6,802 bases of DNA from an uncultured Collinsella sp. (GCA_958435545.1 CAUBGU010000076.1:1-6802); one strand, 5' to 3'. Shown: positions 1-6,183, counted from the stretch's first letter. A program made the numbers and translations. Notes: generated by a model from the letters alone, not told the origin.

Positions 1-2
1 AG

Positions 3-473
3 ACGCAGGAAAAGATGACGGCCGTTGTTCAGTCCGAGATTATCGATCCGGTGAGTGAGGCCGCTTCGGCACCGGTCAAGCCCAAGAAGACTGCCGTCGA
101 TGACGATTCCGATGCGGACGAGGATGCCGCCGAGACGGCAGCGCCCGCAAAGAAGGAGACCTTTGCCGAGCGTCGCGCTCGTCTTGCTGCCGAGAAAGCC
201 GCGAGCGAGGCTGCCGCCGAGGGCGAGGGTGCTGCTGAGGAGTCCGAGGGTGCCGAGCCTGCCGCTGCCGTCGAGCCTGTCGTCGAGCCCGAGCCTGCTG
301 CAGAGCCGGAGCCCGAGCCCGAGCCGGCAGAGCCCACGACGGCTGACCTCTACGCCCGTCGTCCCCGCAAGCGCAAGGCCGTCGTCGACCAGCTCGCCCG
401 CGAGCTCGAGGCCGAGGACGAGGCCGTTGCCGAGGCTGCCACCGCCGACGCCTCGAAGGGAGGCGATGAGTAA
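3..473 (+). CDS. Acidic C-terminal tail of a probable TatA/TatB-type translocase subunit (5' end outside window)
   Basis: The reading frame is open to the window edge, so this is most likely the end of a longer protein. An ATG at 15 with AGGA at 7-10 is an alternative start, but a stand-alone protein of this composition would be odd. The visible part is low-complexity, rich in Ala, Glu, Pro and Lys, with a Pro-Glu run around residues 90-105 counted from that ATG, a basic RRPRKRK patch near residue 115, and no membrane segment or enzyme motif. The stop codon overlaps the tatC start by one base (TAATG), which implies translational coupling. TatA/TatB proteins have an N-terminal membrane anchor, an amphipathic helix and a variable, often acidic cytoplasmic tail, and they commonly precede tatC. 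The assignment rests on position and composition only, because the diagnostic N-terminus is missing. Confidence 0.6.
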   Translation, partial: TQEKMTAVVQSEIIDPVSEAASAPVKPKKTAVDDDSDADEDAAETAAPAKKETFAERRARLAAEKAASEAAAEGEGAAEESEGAEPAAAVEPVVEPEPAAEPEPEPEPAEPTTADLYARRPRKRKAVVDQLARELEAEDEAVAEAATADASKGGDE

Positions 474-1264
474 TGCCTATCGGACCTGCGCGCATGCCGC
501 TCTTCGATCACCTGGGCGAGCTCCGTCGCCGCCTGACCATCGTGGTCGTGTCGGTGTTTGCCGCCGCCATCGTGCTGTATTTCGCCACGCCCGTGGTGCT
601 CGACATCCTGGAAGACCCCATCCGCTCCTTTGTGCCGGACGGTAAGTTCTACATCACCACCACGCTCGGCGGCTTTGGCCTGCGCTTCTCGCTGGCCATC
701 AAGATGGCCGTGGTCATGTGCACGCCCATGATCATCTGGCAGATTCTGGCATTTTTCCTGCCGGCACTGCGTCCCAACGAGCGCAAATGGGTCGTGCCCA
801 CGGTGCTCGCCTCGACGGTGCTGTTCTTCCTGGGCGCCATCTTCTGCTATTTCATCATCATTCCTGCGGGCTTTGAGTGGCTCATCGGCGAAACCTCGGC
901 CGTCGCTACGGCGCTGCCCGATCTGGAGAACTACGTCAACATGGAGCTGCTCTTTATGATCGGCTTTGGCGTGGCGTTTGAGCTGCCGCTCATCATCTTC
1001 TACCTGTCCGTCTTCCACATCGTGTCCTACGCTGCTTTCCGCGGTGCCTGGCGTTACGTATACGTTGGCCTGCTTGTGGGCTCGGCTGTGATTACGCCTG
1101 ACGGCTCGCCCGTTACGCTCGGCCTCATGTATGGCGCCCTGCTCTCGCTTTACGAGATTTCGCTTGCCATCGCCCGTGTGGTCATTACCGCGCGCGAGGG
1201 CAAGGAGGGCTTGTTCGTGAGTCGTCTGGACCTGTTCTCGGACGATGAGGACGACGAGGAGTAA
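473..1264 (+). CDS. tatC: Twin-arginine translocase subunit TatC
   Basis: TatC is the multispanning membrane receptor that binds the twin-arginine signal peptide and, with TatA/B, exports folded proteins. The 263-residue product has the usual family length and hydrophobic pattern (about six membrane segments). Family motifs are clear: FDHLGELRRRL at 11-21, the PALRPNERK loop with Glu103, FGVAFELPL with Glu170, and ITPDG with Asp210. These match the functional acidic residues known in E. coli TatC. The C-terminus is a short acidic tail (DDEDDEE). The start at 473 is supported by GGGAGG at 458-463 with a 9-nt spacer. Met8 (494) would also give a typical TatC N-terminus but has no visible ribosome-binding site. 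The gene overlaps the preceding reading frame by one base and is followed after six bases by hypA, whose Shine-Dalgarno sequence lies inside the acidic-tail codons. One transcript is therefore likely. Confidence 0.95.
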   Translation: MPIGPARMPLFDHLGELRRRLTIVVVSVFAAAIVLYFATPVVLDILEDPIRSFVPDGKFYITTTLGGFGLRFSLAIKMAVVMCTPMIIWQILAFFLPALRPNERKWVVPTVLASTVLFFLGAIFCYFIIIPAGFEWLIGETSAVATALPDLENYVNMELLFMIGFGVAFELPLIIFYLSVFHIVSYAAFRGAWRYVYVGLLVGSAVITPDGSPVTLGLMYGALLSLYEISLAIARVVITAREGKEGLFVSRLDLFSDDEDDEE

Positions 1265-1270
1265 ATCGGT

Positions 1271-1627
1271 ATGCACGAGGTTGGCATTGTCAACGGCATA
1301 CTCGATACAGTGATTCGCGCGGCGCGTGGGGCGGGGGCCTCGCGCGCCGTTTTGGTAACGCTGCGTATCGGGGATATGACCGAAGTTGTGCGCGAGGCGC
1401 TCGACTTTGCGTGGGAGACATTTCGCGATGAGGACCCGCTCACGCGAGGCTGCGAGCTTGCCGTGGAGGAAGTCCATCCACAAAGCGAGTGTCTGGACTG
1501 CGGGGAGGTCTTTGAGCACGATCGCTTCCATTGCCGCTGTCCCCAATGTGGCGGCGCCAACGTGCGCCTGCTGCACGGCCGCGAGCTCGACATCGCAAGT
1601 ATCGAAATCGAAACCCCCGACGATTAG
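1271..1627 (+). CDS. hypA: HypA, nickel chaperone for [NiFe]-hydrogenase maturation
   Basis: HypA binds nickel and, with HypB, delivers it to the precursor of the hydrogenase large subunit in the cytoplasm. The 118-residue product has the full family length. It opens with Met-His-Glu (MHE), the conserved N-terminal nickel site using His2. The structural zinc site is present as two CxxC pairs, Cys74/Cys77 and Cys90/Cys93, with an additional Cys88 between them. The middle part (LVTLRIGDMTEV, then ALDFAWE) matches the family pattern of an alpha/beta domain. GAGGAG at 1256-1261, inside the end of tatC, is the ribosome-binding site with a 9-nt spacer, so translation is closely linked to tatC. hypB follows 55 nt downstream. 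HybF-like paralogues share these motifs; placement next to hypB supports HypA. Confidence 0.95.
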   Translation: MHEVGIVNGILDTVIRAARGAGASRAVLVTLRIGDMTEVVREALDFAWETFRDEDPLTRGCELAVEEVHPQSECLDCGEVFEHDRFHCRCPQCGGANVRLLHGRELDIASIEIETPDD

Positions 1628-1682
1628 CCCGCTAGCCATCTGGTGATGGGGTATAAAGGGGCCAAAGTAAGGAGCGCTAAGT

Positions 1683-2366
1683 ATGGCTGAGAAAACGATT
1701 GATATCGCGTCGCCGATTCTGTCGCGCAACGAGCGCCTGGCAGATCAGCTGCGACAGCGATTTAAAGAGACAAACACCTATGTGATCAATGTGCTGTCGA
1801 GCCCCGGTTCGGGCAAGACCACCACGATCCTGGGCACCAACGAGCGCCTGCGCGACAAGGCTGGCCTGCGCTGTGCCGTCATCGAGGGCGATATTGCCTC
1901 GGATGTCGACGCCATCACCATGAAGGAAGCCGGCATGCCCGCCATCCAGATCAACACGGGTGGCCTGTGCCACCTCGAGGGCAACATGATCATGGAGGCC
2001 GTTGACGCGTTCGACCAGGCGGTGGGTCTTCAAAATATCGACGTCATCTTTATCGAAAACGTGGGCAACCTGGTCTGCCCGGTCGACTTTGACCTGGGCG
2101 AGAACCTGTCCATCATGATTCTTTCGGTGCCCGAGGGCGACGACAAGCCCATCAAGTACCCGGGCATCTTCCAACACGCCGGCGCGCAGCTGCTCAACAA
2201 GGTCGACGTGGCTCCGGCTTTCGATTTTGACATGGATAGGTATACTAAGACACTCGATGACCTCAATCCGCAGGCGCCGCGGTTTGCCGTGAGCGCGCGC
2301 AAGGGCGAGGGCATGGATGCCTGGTGCGATTGGCTCATCGGGCAGATCGAGCAAGCAAGGGCGTAA
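1683..2366 (+). CDS. hypB: HypB, GTPase for nickel insertion into [NiFe] hydrogenase
   Basis: HypB is a SIMIBI-class GTPase that couples GTP hydrolysis to nickel transfer with HypA. The 227-residue product shows the P-loop SSPGSGKTT (39-47), the metal-site Cys96-His97 and Cys132 in ENVGNLVCP (125-133), the NKVD guanine-specificity motif (172-175), and a SARKGEG segment (204-210) in the last loop. These correspond to the Cys/His/Cys metal site of the GTPase domain in E. coli HypB. The N-terminus has neither the CxxCGC high-affinity nickel motif nor a His-rich nickel-storage stretch, so this is a minimal form. AAGGAG at 1669-1674 with an 8-nt spacer fixes the start. I see no terminator between hypA and hypB, so co-transcription with tatC-hypA is likely. 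Confidence 0.95.
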   Translation: MAEKTIDIASPILSRNERLADQLRQRFKETNTYVINVLSSPGSGKTTTILGTNERLRDKAGLRCAVIEGDIASDVDAITMKEAGMPAIQINTGGLCHLEGNMIMEAVDAFDQAVGLQNIDVIFIENVGNLVCPVDFDLGENLSIMILSVPEGDDKPIKYPGIFQHAGAQLLNKVDVAPAFDFDMDRYTKTLDDLNPQAPRFAVSARKGEGMDAWCDWLIGQIEQARA

Positions 2367-2409
2367 ATCGGCCGCCATACGGGCGGGCGTAGCCGCAGAG
2401 ACACGAGAT

Positions 2410-2414
2410 AGGAG
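2410..2414 (+). promoter_or_regulatory. Ribosome-binding site selecting the TTG start of the topoisomerase gene
   Basis: AGGAG lies six bases before TTG at 2421. No in-frame ATG follows before the essential TOPRIM residues, and translation from TTG gives KLIIAEKNDAA, the normal beginning of a type IA topoisomerase. TTG is therefore the likely start. The 54-nt gap after hypB has only a five-bp GC hairpin (2372-2386) without a T-run and no clear promoter, so read-through from hypB is possible. Confidence 0.75.
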
Positions 2415-2420
2415 CCTCTT

Positions 2421-5015
2421 TTGAAGCTCATCATCGCAGAGAAAAACGACGCCGCGCGTCAGATTGCCGAGCGTCTGTCCACGGGCAAACCCAAAAAGGA
2501 CAAGGTGTACAACACCGCAATCTACCGTTTTGAGTGGAAGGGCGAGGAGTGCGTGACCATCGGCCTGGCCGGTCACATCCTTGCGCCCGATTTTTGCGAC
2601 AGCGTGCTGTTCGATAAAAAGCTGGGCTGGTATTCGGTTACCGAGGACGGCGAGATGCTACCGGCCGACATGCCCGATGGCCTGGCACGCCCGCCCTACG
2701 ACACCAAACGCAAGCCGTTTCTTGCCGACGGCATCTCCATCAAGGGCTGGAAGCTCGAGAGTCTGCCGTATCTCACCTGGGCACCCGTCATTAAGCTGCC
2801 GGCCGAGAAGGAACTCATCCGCTCGCTTAAGAACCTCGCCAAAAAGTCCGACAGCGTCATCATCGCCACGGACTTCGATCGCGAGGGCGAGCTGATCGGT
2901 TCGGACGCCCTCAACAAGGTGCGCGAGGTGGCGCCCGACTTGCCGGTCGCCCGCGCCCAGTATTCTTCGTTTACCAAGGCCGAGATTACGCAGGCCTTCG
3001 ATAACCTTGTCTCGCTCGACCAGAACCTGGCCGACGCCGGCGAGAGCCGTCAGCACATCGACCTCATTTGGGGTGCGGTGCTCACGCGCTACCTGACGCT
3101 CGCCAAGTTTGGCGGCTTTGGCAACGTGCGTTCCGCCGGCCGCGTGCAGACGCCGACGCTTGCCCTGGTGGTCGAGCGCGAACGCGAGCGCATGGCGTTT
3201 GTGCCCGAGGACTATTGGCAGATTCGCGGCATGGGCGCCGCGCAAGGCGCTGCCGAGGACGATCGCTTTAAGATCGCGCACAAGACGGCGCGCTTTACCG
3301 ACAAGGATGCTGCTGAGACGGCGTACGGTCACGTTGACGGTGCCAAGACGGCAACCGTCGCCGCGGTGACCAAGCGCTCGCGCAAGCAGCAGCCGCCCAC
3401 GCCGTTTGCGACCACCTCGCTGCAGGCTGCCGCCGCAGCCGAGGGTATCTCGCCTGCGCGTACCATGCGCATCGCCGAGTCCCTCTACATGGCGGGCCTC
3501 ATCAGCTACCCGCGTGTCGACAACACCGTGTACCCCGCGACGCTCGATCTGGGCGCCGTGGTGAGCGACCTGGCAAAGATCAACCCGGCGCTGGCGCCCG
3601 TGTGCAAAAAGGTGCTCGCCGGCCCCATGAAGCCCACGCGCGGCAAAGTCGAGACCACCGACCACCCGCCTATCTACCCCACGGGCGAGGGCGATCCGTC
3701 CACGCTCGATGGCGGCCAGCGCAAGCTCTACGACCTCATCGCCCGCCGCTTCCTGGCGACGCTTATGGGTCCCGCGATCATCGAGAACACCAAGCTCGAG
3801 CTCGACGTGAACGGTGAGCCGTTCGTGGCTTCGGGCGATGTGCTCGTGACCCCGGGTTTCCGCGAGGCATACCCGTACGGACTCAAGCGCGACGAGCAGA
3901 TGCCGCCGCTTGAGCAGGGCGATACGGTCGACGTGTTCGACATTAAGCTCGAGGCCAAGCAGACCGAGCCGCCCGCGCGCTACAGCCAGGGCAAGCTCGT
4001 GCAGGAGATGGAGAAGCGCGGCCTGGGTACCAAGTCCACGCGCGCGAGCATCATCGAGCGCCTGTATGCCGTGCGCTATCTCAAAAATGATCCCGTTGAG
4101 CCGAGCCAGCTGGGCATCGCCATCATCGATGCGCTGACGCAATTTGCCCCGCGCATCACGAGCCCCGATATGACCAGCGAGCTTGATGGCGATATGACCC
4201 GTGTGGAGCGCGGCGAGGACACCGAAGAGCATGTCGTGACGCACTCGCGCGCGCTGCTGGCTGGCGTGCTCGACGAACTGCTCAAGCACACGCAGGAGCT
4301 GGGCGACGCCATCAGCGACGCCGTCACGGCCGATGCGCGCGTGGGCGCTTGCCCCAAGTGCGGCAAGGACTTGGTTATGAAGACGAGCGCCAAGACCCGT
4401 GGCAGCTTCATTGGCTGCATGGGCTGGCCCGACTGCGATGTGACCTATCCGGTGCCGAGCGGCGTCAAGGTGAGCCCGCTCGAGGGCGAGGCCGCCGTGT
4501 GCCCCGAGTGCGGTGCGCCGCGCATTAAGTGTCAGCCGTTCCGCCAGAAGGCCTTCGAGATTTGCGTGAACCCCACATGCCCCACCAACTACGAGCCCGA
4601 CCTTAAGGTGGGCGAGTGCAAGGTGTGTGCCGAGGCCGGACGCCATGGCGATCTGATTGCACACAAGAGCGAGAAGAGCGGCAAGCGCTTTATCCGCTGC
4701 ACCAACTATGACGATTGCGGCGTGAGCTATCCGCTGCCGGCGCGCGGTAAGCTCGAGGCGACGGGTGAGACCTGCCCCGAGTGCGGCGCCCCCATCGTGG
4801 TGGTCAACACGGCGCGCGGCCCGTGGCGTATCTGCGTCAACATGGACTGTCCGACCAAGGAGAAGAAGCCGGCCCGCGGCCGCAAGACCACAACCAAGGC
4901 GAGCACGACGAAGAAGACTTCGACGGCAAAGAAGGCCACGGCTAAGAAAGCCACTGCCGCCAAGAAGTCGACCGCGAAGAAGTCGACCACCAAAAAGACC
5001 GCTGCCGACAAGTAG
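2421..5015 (+). CDS. topA: Type IA DNA topoisomerase, archaeal-type core with four zinc ribbons and a lysine-rich tail
   Basis: The enzyme relaxes negative supercoils by cutting one DNA strand through a covalent 5'-phosphotyrosine. The TOPRIM domain is at the N-terminus, with Glu7 (IIAEK) and DFDRE (Asp151, Asp153, Glu155) as acidic metal/catalytic residues. RSAGRVQTPTL (237-247) follows, and the active-site Tyr363 lies in ISYPRVDNTVYP. DHPPIYPTG (414-422) and GLGTKSTR (534-541) resemble archaeal TopA rather than E. coli-type forms (AHEAIRPT, GRPST). Valine replaces the usual Thr in YPR-T-D. Four zinc ribbons begin at Cys644, Cys694, Cys733 and Cys785, in an A-B-A-B order that suggests duplication of a two-ribbon unit. 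Residues 813-864 form a basic tail with KK pairs every five or six residues, like histone H1 and the TopA tails of other Actinomycetota. The start is TTG. A hairpin terminator follows 33 nt after the stop codon. Confidence 0.96.
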   Translation: MKLIIAEKNDAARQIAERLSTGKPKKDKVYNTAIYRFEWKGEECVTIGLAGHILAPDFCDSVLFDKKLGWYSVTEDGEMLPADMPDGLARPPYDTKRKPFLADGISIKGWKLESLPYLTWAPVIKLPAEKELIRSLKNLAKKSDSVIIATDFDREGELIGSDALNKVREVAPDLPVARAQYSSFTKAEITQAFDNLVSLDQNLADAGESRQHIDLIWGAVLTRYLTLAKFGGFGNVRSAGRVQTPTLALVVERERERMAFVPEDYWQIRGMGAAQGAAEDDRFKIAHKTARFTDKDAAETAYGHVDGAKTATVAAVTKRSRKQQPPTPFATTSLQAAAAAEGISPARTMRIAESLYMAGLISYPRVDNTVYPATLDLGAVVSDLAKINPALAPVCKKVLAGPMKPTRGKVETTDHPPIYPTGEGDPSTLDGGQRKLYDLIARRFLATLMGPAIIENTKLELDVNGEPFVASGDVLVTPGFREAYPYGLKRDEQMPPLEQGDTVDVFDIKLEAKQTEPPARYSQGKLVQEMEKRGLGTKSTRASIIERLYAVRYLKNDPVEPSQLGIAIIDALTQFAPRITSPDMTSELDGDMTRVERGEDTEEHVVTHSRALLAGVLDELLKHTQELGDAISDAVTADARVGACPKCGKDLVMKTSAKTRGSFIGCMGWPDCDVTYPVPSGVKVSPLEGEAAVCPECGAPRIKCQPFRQKAFEICVNPTCPTNYEPDLKVGECKVCAEAGRHGDLIAHKSEKSGKRFIRCTNYDDCGVSYPLPARGKLEATGETCPECGAPIVVVNTARGPWRICVNMDCPTKEKKPARGRKTTTKASTTKKTSTAKKATAKKATAAKKSTAKKSTTKKTAADK
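4857..5012 (+). repeat. Degenerate Lys-Lys repeat encoding the basic C-terminal tail of the topoisomerase
   Basis: The last 52 codons are almost entirely Lys, Ala, Thr and Ser. Lysine pairs occur at residues 831, 837, 842, 848, 853 and 858, and there are exact DNA copies such as AAGAAGTCGACC at 4962-4973 and 4977-4988, 15 nt apart. Such tails in actinobacterial topoisomerases add non-specific DNA binding and processivity. The in-frame repeat could change length by slippage or recombination without breaking the frame. Confidence 0.7.
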
Positions 5016-5047
5016 CCGCACGGTCGAAACATCGCCTAAAACAAAAT

Positions 5048-5081
5048 CGAGCGAGGGTCCCATGATCCTCGCTCGTTTTTT
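5048..5081 (+). terminator. Intrinsic terminator after topA, possibly bidirectional
   Basis: A perfect 9-bp stem, CGAGCGAGG (5048-5056) with CCTCGCTCG (5067-5075), encloses a 10-nt loop region and is followed by six T residues (5076-5081). An A-rich stretch (5043-5046) precedes the left arm, so the structure could also stop transcription from the convergent minus-strand gene ending at 5138. This is a classic Rho-independent form. Confidence 0.9.
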
Positions 5082-5084
5082 GCG

Positions 5085-5140
5085 TAGTCATTGGGGACGT
5101 TCTTTAATGACTAGCTGTTTAAGAACGTCGCATGCGACTA
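5085..5140. repeat. Interrupted palindromic element (REP-like), overlapping the stop codon of the minus-strand gene
   Basis: Arms pair as TAGTC (5085-5089) with GACTA (5136-5140) and GACGTTCTT (5096-5104) with AAGAACGTC (5121-5129). They are separated by symmetric 6-nt unpaired segments and a 16-nt central spacer. A second, competing pair is TAGTCATT (5085-5092) with AATGACTA (5106-5113). A 12-bp perfect palindrome, GTCGCATGCGAC, covers 5127-5138. GTAG stands at the left foot (5084-5087), as in REP sequences used by RAYT transposases. The element lies directly after the topA terminator, and its right edge supplies the stop codon (5138-5140) of the minus-strand gene. The structure is certain from the bases. 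The REP/RAYT link is inference, since no transposase is in view. Confidence 0.65.
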
Positions 5141-6115
5141 GTTCACCTCGACAGGCTTGGCGCCGGGATAGCGGTCCTCAAAGTCCTGACGGTACTTGTT
5201 GTCATTGGTGCCCGCCACGTTGTCGCGCGACAGCGGCGCCACGATTTCGTCCTTATGGTCCGCGGGCTTTGCGTACTTTAGGCTGATCTCCCAGGCATCG
5301 CAGATCGCGTCGATGCGGTGGTCCAGGTCGTCATACAGGGCGACGATGTCTTTCCAGGAGCTGTAGTTCTTAGAGCTCATGGGGACGTCCAGGTCCTCGA
5401 CGATATCGTAGTACTGTTCGATGGTGTCTTCCGTGCGCTCGGCGACATCAGCGAGATTTTGACGGGTGGTACGGTCCTCTTCCAGATAACCGCCATTGAA
5501 CGCCTCTGCGCAGGCACGGACCTGGCTATCGAGATCTTCGAGCAGGTCGTAGTATTCGCTCAGGCGACGGTAGAGGTTTTGCTCGGAGAGGGTTGCTTCG
5601 CCGTCATCATCATCGTCGTCATCGTCGTAAAGGCTATTGAGGTTGCCAAGGGGCTTAAGGTCGTCGGAGTCGACATCATGGTGCAGCTTAGTAATCTCGG
5701 CAGTCGTTTGCGTGGCGGCGTTGTCGAAAGGCTTGATCACAAAAAAGATGACCAAGGCGATGATAATTGCCACGAGCACAACGATAACGGCGATAAGCGC
5801 CTTGGTGCTGCTCTTTTTGGCGGCGGGGGCCTGCGGTGAATCAGGCGCGTACGTAGATGCCGGTTGCTGTTGGGGCGGGGTGTCCGCGACGGGTATGCGC
5901 TGCGTCGTTTCGACCGCTGCGGGGCTGGCGGCGGGGTCGGGGCGATAGGCGAGGGGGTCGTCCGGCTTAGCTTGCGGCGTATCGAGGAAGCCGGTCTGCT
6001 CAAACGCGGGTTGGCCATTGCTTGCGGTTGTCTGCTCAACGGGTGCACCGCATGAGGTGCAGAACTTGGCATCATCTGCAAGAAGTTTGCCGCACGAGGC
6101 GCAATACCGAGACAT
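5138..6115 (-). CDS. Zinc-ribbon, single-TM membrane protein with an acidic ectodomain (function unknown)
   Basis: The 325-residue product begins with a four-cysteine zinc ribbon (Cys5, Cys8, Cys19, Cys22; MSRYCASCGK). A Pro/Gln/Ala-rich disordered linker (about 25-100) and one strongly hydrophobic segment (about 106-127) follow. There is no signal peptide, so the ribbon and linker are probably cytoplasmic and the C-terminal part external. The outer part is acidic and helical, with eight aspartates in a row (164-171), a repeated YYD-(L/I)-x-EDLD motif (189-196, 236-243), and a related LYDDLD unit near 260. Its only cysteines are Cys202 and Cys272, in equivalent repeat positions. This layout (ribbon, linker, TM, ectodomain) recalls TcaA/YvbJ-type membrane proteins, but I see no basis for a specific function. 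The gene is convergent with topA and divergent from tmk, with a palindromic element at each end. Confidence 0.85.
   Translation of the reverse strand: MSRYCASCGKLLADDAKFCTSCGAPVEQTTASNGQPAFEQTGFLDTPQAKPDDPLAYRPDPAASPAAVETTQRIPVADTPPQQQPASTYAPDSPQAPAAKKSSTKALIAVIVVLVAIIIALVIFFVIKPFDNAATQTTAEITKLHHDVDSDDLKPLGNLNSLYDDDDDDDDGEATLSEQNLYRRLSEYYDLLEDLDSQVRACAEAFNGGYLEEDRTTRQNLADVAERTEDTIEQYYDIVEDLDVPMSSKNYSSWKDIVALYDDLDHRIDAICDAWEISLKYAKPADHKDEIVAPLSRDNVAGTNDNKYRQDFEDRYPGAKPVEVN
5603..5626 (-). repeat. GAY trinucleotide tract encoding eight aspartates
   Basis: Eight consecutive GAC/GAT codons encode residues 164-171 of the zinc-ribbon membrane protein, about 36 residues after the membrane segment. 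The codons are a mix of GAT and GAC rather than one repeated triplet, so slippage should be modest, but any gain or loss would stay in frame. An acidic run of this kind could bind cations such as calcium; that is speculation. Confidence 0.7.
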
Positions 6116-6120
6116 TGCCA

Positions 6121-6128
6121 CTCCTTTC
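6121..6128 (-). promoter_or_regulatory. Ribosome-binding site deciding the start of the zinc-ribbon membrane gene
   Basis: On the minus strand GAAAGGAG lies five bases before ATG at 6115. The frame extends upstream to a GTG at 6133, but that start would place the Shine-Dalgarno sequence inside the coding region. It would also add six residues before the MSRYCASCG beginning typical of N-terminal zinc-ribbon proteins. The 6115 start is therefore preferred. Confidence 0.85.
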
Positions 6129-6152
6129 GCCACATTTCAATGCAATACGACG

Positions 6153-6158
6153 ATTATA
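6153..6158 (-). promoter_or_regulatory. Candidate -10 box for the zinc-ribbon membrane gene
   Basis: The minus strand reads GGGTATAATCG, with a perfect TATAAT. Transcription would begin near 6146, giving a leader of about 30 nt. No good -35 hexamer lies 17 bp upstream (the expected place, 6176-6181, reads GATGGG on the minus strand). TTGGAC is present but only six bases from the -10. The expected -35 position lies right beside the hairpin element that starts at 6184. Confidence 0.5.
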
Positions 6159-6183
6159 CCCAGCGTCCAAAATTCCCCATCAT

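Noticed and set aside
272..335. GAG-CCC repeats in the first reading frame as a possible CRISPR-like or mobile repeat
   Set aside because: They are simple in-frame Glu-Pro codons of a low-complexity tail, without spacers or defined unit length.
350..1729. 459-codon open frame on the minus strand across tatC and hypA
   Set aside because: It is a shadow of three real genes, with charged low-complexity translation and no ribosome-binding site or family motif.
2372..2386. Small GC hairpin between hypB and topA as a possible terminator
   Set aside because: The stem is only five bp (CCGCC/GGCGG) and no T-run follows, so it is unlikely to stop transcription.
1677..2576. 299-codon open frame on the minus strand opposite hypB
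   Set aside because: It overlaps all of hypB and the start of topA and shows no recognisable motif.
2658..5063. 801-codon open frame on the minus strand opposite the topoisomerase gene
   Set aside because: High GC at third codon positions produces long antisense open frames. The translation is Ala/Arg/Gly/Leu/His-rich without motifs, while the plus strand has every topoisomerase motif.
5318..5839. 173-codon open frame on the plus strand inside the zinc-ribbon membrane gene
   Set aside because: Its valine/isoleucine-rich look comes from reading the complement of Asp/Glu codons. The minus-strand frame has a ribosome-binding site, zinc ribbon and membrane segment.
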